Below are positions 8,045-12,960 of a DNA stretch of 12,960 nucleotides, piece by piece (position 1 is the stretch's first letter; every line of letters starts with the position of its first letter). Made by a program: the position numbers and the translations under genes. The DNA lies in assembly GCA_007131945.1 (NCBI GenBank), contig SLPP01000277.1, forward strand, positions 1 to 12,960. Reading direction: 5' to 3'. The DNA comes from Paracoccaceae bacterium (lineage in GTDB: Bacteria; Pseudomonadota; Alphaproteobacteria; Rhodobacterales; Rhodobacteraceae). Below the pieces are notes generated by a model that worked only from the letters and a program-made list of their open reading frames with translations, did no database searches and was not told where the DNA came from.

Positions 8045-10060
8045 TCAGTTCGCCGCGCCGATCAGGAAGCCGCCGTTGCGCCAGCCGCGCAGCGCCGCCT
8101 CGAGCCCGGGCCCGGCGATCCCGTCGATGGCGCCGGCGTAATGGCCCGCGGCGCGCAGCTGTCCCTGCAGGGCCCGGATCGTCGGCGCGGTCCACTCGCT
8201 GTCCGGCCGGACCAGCTCGCTCAGCGTGCGGCCGTCGTCGGCGGCCACCGCGCGCAGCAGCAGCTCGGCCGCGCGGGCGGCGTCGCGCGGCACGCCGCGC
8301 CCCTCGTCGAGCAGCGTCGCCGCGGCGCGATAGCCGTTGGGCTCGCCCTCGCGCGCGGCGCGCAGGAAAAGGTCGAGCGCCGAGCGCCCGGTCTGCGCGA
8401 TGCCGCGATCCTCCAGCACGCCGAGGTTGAAGGTCGCGATCGCCGAGCCCGCCGCCGAGGCCCGCTCGAAAAGGCCGATCGCGCGCGCCACGTCCCGCTC
8501 GACCCCGCGCCCCTCGAACAGCGCCACGGCGAGGTTGATCGCCGCGTCGGGGCTGCCGGCCTCGGCCGCCTGTTCGTAGAGCCGGATCGCCGCGTCGAGG
8601 TCGCGCGGCACGCCGTCGCCGGTCTCGTGCAGGAGGCCGAGGCTGACCATCGCGCGCAGATCGCCCGCCGCCGCCGCCCGCCGGTAGAGCGCGATCGCCG
8701 CGTCGCGCTCGCCCGCCGCGGCCTTGGCGCGGGCGAGAAGCGCGATCAGGTGCGGCACGTCGGGGAAGGCATCGACCGCACGCTGGCAGGCCGCCACCGC
8801 CGCCGCGGCGCTGCGCACCAGTACCGCGAATTCGACCCCGGCGGTGTTCGCCGTGGCATCGCGCGGATGCGTCGCCAGCCGCTCGCACTGGCGCACCGGC
8901 GCGTCGTCCTGCCCGGCCGGCAGCGCCTCGAGCAGGCGGCGGGCATCGGCGGCGTTGGCGCCGTGCGGAAAGAGCTGCAGGTAGCGCTCGACCAGCGGCC
9001 GCATCCGTGTGCGCTGCGCCAGCGACCACAGCCGCTCGGCCTCGATCTCGCCGGTGCCGGGCAGCCGGCGGATGACGCTGTCGCCGACCTCGCCCTCGCC
9101 CAGCTGCAGGAAGGCGCGGACATCGGCGATATGCGCGCCTTGCGGAAAACGCTCGAGGTAGAGATGCATCAGCACCGGGTCCTGCGCGCGCGAGGCGACC
9201 TGCCACAGCATCGTCTCGGGCGAGACCGTCTCCTCGCCCGGAACGAAGCGGAACTGGCGGGTGAGCGAGGAATTCTCCCACGGAATCTGCCGCCCGCCGG
9301 TGGCCGAGAGCACGTCGCGCCGCACCCCGATCATCAGCTCCGAGATGTCCTGCCCCGGCGTGTGGATGCGGCTCAGGATCGCCTCGGTGAAGAAGCTGTT
9401 CCGCCCCAGCCCGTCATAGGCGACGTTGTCGGGCTGGGTGGCGAAGGCAAAGAGGAAATCCGCCGCGCTGCCGACCCGCGCCAGCCCGTCGGCATCGCCA
9501 TCCGCCCCCAGCGGGTTGTCGCGGCAGGCGTCGAGGAAGATCAGCTTCAGCCCCGGGCTGCGCTCGAGCTCGACCAGCATCTCGTCGAGCGGGATGAGCC
9601 CGGCCATGAAGGCCGCACGATCGGCGAGCGTCGCGTCGGTCGGCACCAGGAAGTTGCGCGCCCCGGCCTGCAGCCCGTGGCCGGCATAGAAGACGAGCGC
9701 GACATCGGCGCGCTCCGCCACCTCCATGAAGGAGGCGAACAGCGCGCGCATCCCGTCCCGCGTCAGATCCTCGCCGAGGAAGACGCGGAAATCGAGACTC
9801 TCCAGCACCGCCGAGATGTCGCGCGCGTCGTTGACCGGGTTTTCCAGCACCGGCACGGTGGCATAGTCGGCATTGCCGATGACCAGCGCCACGCGCATCT
9901 CGGCCCAGGCCGGCCGCAGCGGCACGACCAGCGGCAGCGCCAGCAGGAAGGCCAGCAGCAGCCGGACCACCGGCCGCGCGGCGCGCGCACCGGCCCGCCG
10001 CCGCGCCGCGTCGCGGGCGGAACCGGGACCGGTCGGGATGTCCTGCGCCGGGGGGTTCAT
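8045..10060 (-). CDS. Exported caspase-like (peptidase C14 family) protein with Sel1 repeats and a peptidoglycan-binding-like C-terminus
   Basis: Read from the ATG at 10060 this is a 671-residue protein. An Arg-rich N-terminus and hydrophobic stretch (about 31-50) end in AWA at 51-53, so it is probably cleaved and periplasmic, or inner-membrane anchored facing the periplasm. The caspase fold covers about 55-280: VALVIGNADY, then YAGHG with catalytic His128 and LDACRDNP with catalytic Cys179, so it should be active. Two helical repeats of the form W-x-x-A...YL-x-x-FP-x-G follow (about 285-385), then a two-cysteine helical segment common in this family. At least four Sel1 repeats cover about 450-610 (GDGVPRD, GRGVERD, GRGVPRD). 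The end (about 623-671, ALQGQLRAAGHYAGAIDGIAG) matches a PG_binding_1-type module. The open frame continues upstream to 10222, but that part lacks family similarity and would bury the signal peptide. The ribosome-binding site is weak. Substrate unknown. Confidence 0.88.
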   Translation of the reverse strand: MNPPAQDIPTGPGSARDAARRRAGARAARPVVRLLLAFLLALPLVVPLRPAWAEMRVALVIGNADYATVPVLENPVNDARDISAVLESLDFRVFLGEDLTRDGMRALFASFMEVAERADVALVFYAGHGLQAGARNFLVPTDATLADRAAFMAGLIPLDEMLVELERSPGLKLIFLDACRDNPLGADGDADGLARVGSAADFLFAFATQPDNVAYDGLGRNSFFTEAILSRIHTPGQDISELMIGVRRDVLSATGGRQIPWENSSLTRQFRFVPGEETVSPETMLWQVASRAQDPVLMHLYLERFPQGAHIADVRAFLQLGEGEVGDSVIRRLPGTGEIEAERLWSLAQRTRMRPLVERYLQLFPHGANAADARRLLEALPAGQDDAPVRQCERLATHPRDATANTAGVEFAVLVRSAAAAVAACQRAVDAFPDVPHLIALLARAKAAAGERDAAIALYRRAAAAGDLRAMVSLGLLHETGDGVPRDLDAAIRLYEQAAEAGSPDAAINLAVALFEGRGVERDVARAIGLFERASAAGSAIATFNLGVLEDRGIAQTGRSALDLFLRAAREGEPNGYRAAATLLDEGRGVPRDAARAAELLLRAVAADDGRTLSELVRPDSEWTAPTIRALQGQLRAAGHYAGAIDGIAGPGLEAALRGWRNGGFLIGAAN

Positions 10061-10134
10061 GCCGCGCAGTCTGCCGCCAACGCTTCGCTCTTGCCAAGCC
10101 CCCGGAATCACTTTCCCGTGCCCGGCGGCGCGGC

Positions 10135-10164
10135 TTGTCAGAATGCCGGCCGTGCCGCTATGGT
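10135..10164 (+). promoter_or_regulatory. Candidate sigma-70-type promoter for the methyltransferase gene
   Basis: TTGTCA (10135-10140) and TATGGT (10159-10164) are separated by 18 bp, matching five and four of six consensus bases. This would start transcription near 10171, giving a leader of about 70 nt before the ATG at 10243. The site lies in the 182-bp gap shared with the divergent caspase gene, for which no equally good promoter was seen. Confidence 0.35.
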
Positions 10165-10227
10165 CGCGGGCGCGTGGCCCGGCACGGCGCGACCGGGCGA
10201 AAGCCACGGGACGGTTCACCATCCTTC

Positions 10228-10234
10228 GAGGGAG
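10228..10234 (+). promoter_or_regulatory. Ribosome-binding site favouring the second of two close ATG codons
   Basis: GAGGGAG is followed by ATG codons at 10237 and 10243. The first is only 2 nt away and too close for normal initiation; the second is 8 nt away. I therefore start the methyltransferase at 10243 (MSDWTAGY). Confidence 0.6.
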
Positions 10235-10242
10235 CGATGCCG

Positions 10243-11898
10243 ATGAGCGACTGGACCGCCGGCTATGTCAGCGACGTCGAATACCTGCCGGGCTTCCACG
10301 ACGAGCAGGCGCCGGGGCTGATGGACCTCGCCTGCCTGATGTCGCGGGTCGAACCCGCCCGGCGCCCCGGCAGCAACGCCGCCTTCACCTATTGCGACCT
10401 CGGCTGCGGCCAGGCGAGCACGGTGACGGCGCTTGCCGCCGCCAATCCCGAGGCGCGGTTCTGGGGCATCGACTTCATGCCCGCCCATGTCGCGCGGGCC
10501 GAGGCCTTTCGCGGCAGCGCCGGGATCGACAACCTGACGCTGATCGAGGCCGATATCGCCGCCCTTGCACGGGCCGACGACCCGGGGCTGCCGCGGTTCG
10601 ACTACATCGCCCTGCACGGGCTCTTCAGCTGGGTCTCCGACGAGGTGCGCGCCGGGATCGTGGCCTTTCTCGACCGGTTCCTCAGGCCCGGCGGGCTGGT
10701 CTATCTGGGCTACAACGTGATGCCCGGCTGGACCGACGCGCTGCCCCTGCAGAAGCTGCTGATCGAATACGCCGCGAACCGGCCCGGGCCGAGCGCGTCG
10801 CGGGTGGCCGAGGCCGCCGGCTTCGCCGCCCGGATGCAGGCGGCCGGGGCCACGCTTCTGGCCACCGCGGTCGATGACAAGCTCTTCCCGAAGATGCGCA
10901 GCGAGGAATTCCTGCAGCGGCACTACCGCTACCTCGCGCACGAATTCCTCAACGGTCACTGGCGGCCGCGGTTCCATGTCGACGTGGCGCGCGAACTGGC
11001 CGCGGCCAAGCTCGACTTCGTCGGCTCGACGAACCTGCTGGAGAACTTCACCGGCATCGGCCTTTCCGATGCGGCGCAGGCGCTTCTCGACGAGATCCCT
11101 GAAGGCCCGCTGCGCGAGACCTTCAACGACTACTTCAACCTCCGGCGGTTCCGCCGCGACGTCTTCGTGCGCGGCCGGCGCGAGATCTCGGGCGAGATGC
11201 GCGAGGCGATGCTGGCCGACGTGGTGCTGGCGATGATCGCGCCGCGGCCGGCGCCGGACCGGAACGAATGGCCGCAGCTCGGCGCCCGCTTCACGCTCAA
11301 CCGCGAAACCTACGGCCCGGTCTTCGACCGGCTGGAAAGGGGGCCGGCCTCGATCGCCGAGCTGCGCCAGCTGCCCGATCGCGCCGGCCGGCAGGTGACC
11401 GGCAACGAACTTGTCGGCGTGCTGGCCGGGCTGGACCTCGTGCTGCCGGTGCTCCACGACGTGCCGGGCGCGGTGGTCGAGGCCTGCTGGCGCCACAACC
11501 GCGTGGTGGCGCACGAGGCCTTCCGCACGGTCCGGCAGAACCTCTTCACGATGGCGGTGCCCGTCGGGCATACCGGGATCGTGCTGAATGCCTCGCACAC
11601 GCTCATTCTGGACGGTCTCTTCGCCGACGTGCCGGCCGAGGTCGAGGCCCTGACCGCCCATGTCCTCGACCGTCTGGCGCTCGATCCCGACGCCTTGCAG
11701 AAGCCGCCCGAGCCCGAGGCCCGGATCGGCGGCGCGCTGCACGACGCGAAGGGCGGCGGGCACGACGCCGGGCCCGCGGAACCGCCGGCGCCGCGACCGG
11801 CGGGCGAGATCGTGCGCGAGGCGGCGGTCGTCGTGGTCGATCAGCTGCTGCCGGTCTGGCGTCAGCTCGGCCTCGTGCCGCCGCGGGCCGGTGACTGA
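10243..11898 (+). CDS. Class I SAM-dependent methyltransferase with methyltransferase regulatory domain (PKMT-like)
   Basis: This 551-residue protein begins with the family-typical YVSDVEYLPGFHDEQAP (residues 8-24), then SAM-binding motif I, DLGCGQ (52-57), and the acidic residue after the second strand in GIDFMPAHV (Asp77). The Rossmann-like domain runs to about 165 (FLRPGGLVYLGYNVMPGW). The methyltransferase regulatory domain is visible at about 205-295 (HYRYLAHEFLNGHW, AKLDFVGSTNLLENF). A further helical region and a Pro/Gly-rich linker (about 486-522) precede a short C-terminal helix. The same architecture is found in the rickettsial protein-lysine methyltransferases that modify the surface protein OmpB, so a protein-lysine substrate is possible but not shown. 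No signal peptide is seen, so it should be cytoplasmic. It is divergent from the caspase gene and followed by 444 bp without a gene, so it is probably monocistronic. The substrate cannot be read from sequence. Confidence 0.85.
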   Translation: MSDWTAGYVSDVEYLPGFHDEQAPGLMDLACLMSRVEPARRPGSNAAFTYCDLGCGQASTVTALAAANPEARFWGIDFMPAHVARAEAFRGSAGIDNLTLIEADIAALARADDPGLPRFDYIALHGLFSWVSDEVRAGIVAFLDRFLRPGGLVYLGYNVMPGWTDALPLQKLLIEYAANRPGPSASRVAEAAGFAARMQAAGATLLATAVDDKLFPKMRSEEFLQRHYRYLAHEFLNGHWRPRFHVDVARELAAAKLDFVGSTNLLENFTGIGLSDAAQALLDEIPEGPLRETFNDYFNLRRFRRDVFVRGRREISGEMREAMLADVVLAMIAPRPAPDRNEWPQLGARFTLNRETYGPVFDRLERGPASIAELRQLPDRAGRQVTGNELVGVLAGLDLVLPVLHDVPGAVVEACWRHNRVVAHEAFRTVRQNLFTMAVPVGHTGIVLNASHTLILDGLFADVPAEVEALTAHVLDRLALDPDALQKPPEPEARIGGALHDAKGGGHDAGPAEPPAPRPAGEIVREAAVVVVDQLLPVWRQLGLVPPRAGD

Positions 11899-11922
11899 CC
11901 GACCGCCGCACCGCCTCACGCC

Positions 11923-11945
11923 CCCCGGCGCGCTCCCGGCCGGGG
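11923..11945 (+). terminator. Possible transcription-stop hairpin after the methyltransferase gene
   Basis: Seven base pairs, CCCCGGC with GCCGGGG, enclose a 9-nt loop and begin 24 nt after the stop codon. There is no T-run after the stem, so it is not a classical intrinsic terminator; it may only stabilise the 3' end, or be a chance product of high GC. Confidence 0.25.
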
Positions 11946-12027
11946 CGACGGGTCTTGCGGCCTTGGCCCGACGCGGCCGGCAACCGCCCGGGCCGCCCCG
12001 AAAGGGCGAAATGACGGCAATCCGTCC

Positions 12028-12069
12028 TCCGCTTGTCATACGCTTGGTGTACGGTCTGTGACAGGCGGA
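12028..12069. repeat. Inverted repeat with 11-bp arms
   Basis: TCCGCTTGTCA (12028-12038) pairs with TGACAGGCGGA (12059-12069), ten of eleven positions matching and the odd one able to form a G-U pair in RNA. The 20-nt loop contains a further short TAC...GTA pairing. It is either an operator for a dimeric regulator or an RNA hairpin. It lies about 270 bp before the small secreted protein gene. Confidence 0.45.
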
Positions 12070-12135
12070 AACCCAGCAAGACAAGGCCGATGACCCCTTT
12101 CCGCCCGGTTCCGTGCCGCCCCCCCGCGCGCGCCG

Positions 12136-12154
12136 CGTCAACCTTTCGTCAACC
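12136..12154. repeat. Direct repeat CGTCAACC, 11-bp period
   Basis: Two identical 8-bp copies (12136-12143 and 12147-12154) start 11 bp apart, about one helical turn, a layout typical for tandem half-sites of response regulators. On the minus strand each copy contains TTGAC. Function is not established. Confidence 0.4.
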
Positions 12155-12260
12155 CGACGCGCCCGCCCGGACCACCCCCGTCCCGGCGGGACGGGCGGTC
12201 CATCGAGCCCGCCGCCGCAGAAAGCTCTTGACCTCGACCGACCCGATCCAGCCTACTGGA

Positions 12261-12272
12261 CGGACCGGTCCG
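12261..12272. promoter_or_regulatory. 12-bp perfect palindrome, candidate operator before the secreted-protein/ExbB operon
   Basis: CGGACCGGTCCG is self-complementary and sits 70 bp before the ATG at 12343, where a promoter-overlapping operator would be expected. GACCGGTC cores occur in some TetR-type operators, but a GC-rich palindrome is also easily produced by chance in this genome. Confidence 0.3.
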
Positions 12273-12342
12273 CACATCCGGGCCGGCAGTCCCGCGGCGG
12301 CAAGGCCGCCGCCCGGCATGCCCGACGACAGCGGAGGATCCC

Positions 12343-12768
12343 ATGCCCAGTCCCATCGCCGCAGCCTTCGGCGCCGTCCTCGCCCTTTCGCTCGCCCTGC
12401 CGGCACTCGCCGAACCCGGCCGGCTGACCATCGAGCTCAACAAGTTCGAGGAAACCGAGGAGAGCGGCTGCCGCGCCTTTTTCCTGTTCCGCAACGGTAC
12501 CGAGATGACGCTCGCCGGTTTCGAGATGTCGCTCGCCATCCTCGACCGCAACGGGGTCATCGACCGGCTCCTGACGATCGACGCCGCGCCCCTGCCGGCG
12601 GCGCGCACGACGCTGAAACTGTTCGAGATCCCCGAGACGCGCTGCGACGCGATCTCCGAGATCCTGCTGCACGACCTGCCCTCCTGCCAGCCGCAGAACG
12701 CGCCCGAGATGGACTGCTTCCCGCTCATCGATCTGGTCAGCCGGACCGGGGCGGCGATGGTCAACTAG
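12343..12768 (+). CDS. Small secreted four-cysteine protein encoded before an ExbB/TolQ-type channel
   Basis: The ATG follows GGAGGA with a short 4-5 nt spacer, a good start. The 141-residue product has a clear Sec signal peptide (hydrophobic core about 6-21, cleavage after ALA at 21-23), leaving a mature periplasmic protein of about 118 residues. It contains four cysteines (43, 101, 115, 125), suggesting two disulfide bonds, and beginning strands such as GRLTIELNKFE. It resembles the small uncharacterised exported proteins that I recall preceding MotA/TolQ/ExbB genes in Rhodobacterales, but I do not recognise a named family. The next gene starts 9 bp after its stop, so they are very likely cotranscribed; a role as a periplasmic accessory of the energised complex is inferred from that alone. 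Confidence 0.8.
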   Translation: MPSPIAAAFGAVLALSLALPALAEPGRLTIELNKFEETEESGCRAFFLFRNGTEMTLAGFEMSLAILDRNGVIDRLLTIDAAPLPAARTTLKLFEIPETRCDAISEILLHDLPSCQPQNAPEMDCFPLIDLVSRTGAAMVN

Positions 12769-12777
12769 GCGCCGCCC

Positions 12778-12960
12778 GTGACCAGCGTCTTCGACATCAT
12801 CGCGGCGGGCGGCCCGGTCATCGTCGTGCTGCTGGCGCTGTCGCTCCTGTCGCTCGCCCTGATCGCGCTGAAGCTGGTCGAGCTGCGCGGCGTGCGCTCC
12901 GGCGGTGCGCGGCGCGACGCGGCGCTCAGGCAATGGCTCGACGGCGCGCAGGCCGAGGCG
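12778..12960 (+). CDS. MotA/TolQ/ExbB-type proton channel protein, N-terminal part, 3' end outside the window
   Basis: The GTG at 12778 opens a frame that runs to the end of the window (61 codons). It reads VTSVFDIIAAGGPVIVVLLALS and continues as a hydrophobic segment (about residues 12-33) ending in LKLVELRG, the typical first membrane helix and following segment of MotA/TolQ/ExbB proteins. Such proteins form the stator ring of proton-driven complexes powering TonB-dependent import or Tol-Pal. The start lies 9 bp after the preceding stop and has no strong ribosome-binding site, so translation may be coupled. An ExbD/TolR partner would be expected next. Whether it is ExbB, TolQ or another member cannot be decided from this fragment. 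Confidence 0.85.
   Translation, partial: MTSVFDIIAAGGPVIVVLLALSLLSLALIALKLVELRGVRSGGARRDAALRQWLDGAQAEA

Larger units (their letters stand above)
11899..12342. other. 444-bp intergenic region with several repeats and no convincing gene
   Basis: No open frame here has a plausible ribosome-binding site plus recognisable protein. From left to right the region holds a GC hairpin (11923-11945), an 11-bp-arm inverted repeat (12028-12069), a pair of CGTCAACC direct repeats 11 bp apart (12136-12154), a TTGACC hexamer at 12228-12233 that could be a -35 box without a good -10 partner, a 12-bp palindrome (12261-12272), and the Shine-Dalgarno of the next gene (12333-12338). It is probably the control region of the small secreted protein/ExbB-type operon. 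Confidence 0.55.

Noticed and set aside
10061..10222. N-terminal extension of the caspase-like protein up to an ATG at 10222
   Set aside because: The extra 54 residues have no family similarity, would place the signal peptide deep inside the protein, and cover the likely promoter region of the divergent methyltransferase gene.
8141..10246. A long plus-strand open frame opposite the caspase-like gene
   Set aside because: It is antisense to a gene with clear catalytic motifs and repeats. Its product is Arg/Gln/Gly-rich low-complexity sequence with no recognisable domain.
10216..12141. A long minus-strand open frame opposite the methyltransferase gene
   Set aside because: It is antisense to a gene with a full SAM-binding motif and regulatory domain, and has the same artefact composition.
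12113..12427. Plus-strand open frame of about 100 codons in the intergenic region
   Set aside because: It has no ribosome-binding site, a Pro/Arg-rich shadow-like composition, and overlaps the supported secreted-protein gene in another frame.

Overview
The window is very GC-rich, with G/C-ending codons and few lysines. Its protein families (type VI secretion accessory genes, a two-partner secretion pair, a periplasmic caspase-like/Sel1 protein, and a small secreted protein next to a MotA/TolQ/ExbB channel) fit an alphaproteobacterium, most likely of the Rhodobacterales. This assignment comes from protein style and context; there is no rRNA or other marker in the window.

Layout. (1) 1-2136, plus strand: the end of a type VI secretion (T6SS) operon, with the C-terminal part of tssM, then tagF overlapping it by one base (TGATG), then a PP2C phosphatase of the PppA type. 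TagF and PppA are both known as post-translational brakes on T6SS assembly. (2) 2171-7849, minus strand, convergent to pppA: a two-partner secretion operon, tpsB (outer-membrane pore) followed 21 bp later by tpsA (1303-residue secreted beta-helix protein with GLUG repeats and an unusual helical C-terminal tail). (3) 8045-10060, minus strand: an exported caspase-like protein with Sel1 repeats and a C-terminal peptidoglycan-binding-like module. It lies upstream of tpsBA on the same strand but is separated by 195 bp holding a 12-bp palindrome. (4) 10243-11898, plus strand, divergent from the caspase gene: a SAM-dependent methyltransferase with a methyltransferase regulatory domain, the architecture of the rickettsial protein-lysine methyltransferases. 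(5) 11899-12342: a 444-bp non-coding stretch with several inverted and direct repeats. (6) 12343-12960, plus strand: a small secreted four-cysteine protein and the start of a MotA/TolQ/ExbB channel, probably the head of an energised envelope operon.

How the parts may work together. The T6SS genes are the tail of a contact-dependent secretion machine. The central block (tpsBA and the caspase gene) looks like a cell-surface module: TpsB exports TpsA, and an exported, possibly wall-bound caspase-like protease encoded next door could process or police it. That functional link is inference from order and predicted location only. The least ordinary observations are in TpsA (no lysine in 1303 residues, only two cysteines placed 13 apart, a helical tail), in TpsB (the conserved arginine of the L6 loop appears replaced by serine), and in the domain chain of the caspase-like protein. 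I see no tRNA, rRNA, CRISPR array, insertion sequence, integrase or clear phage gene.
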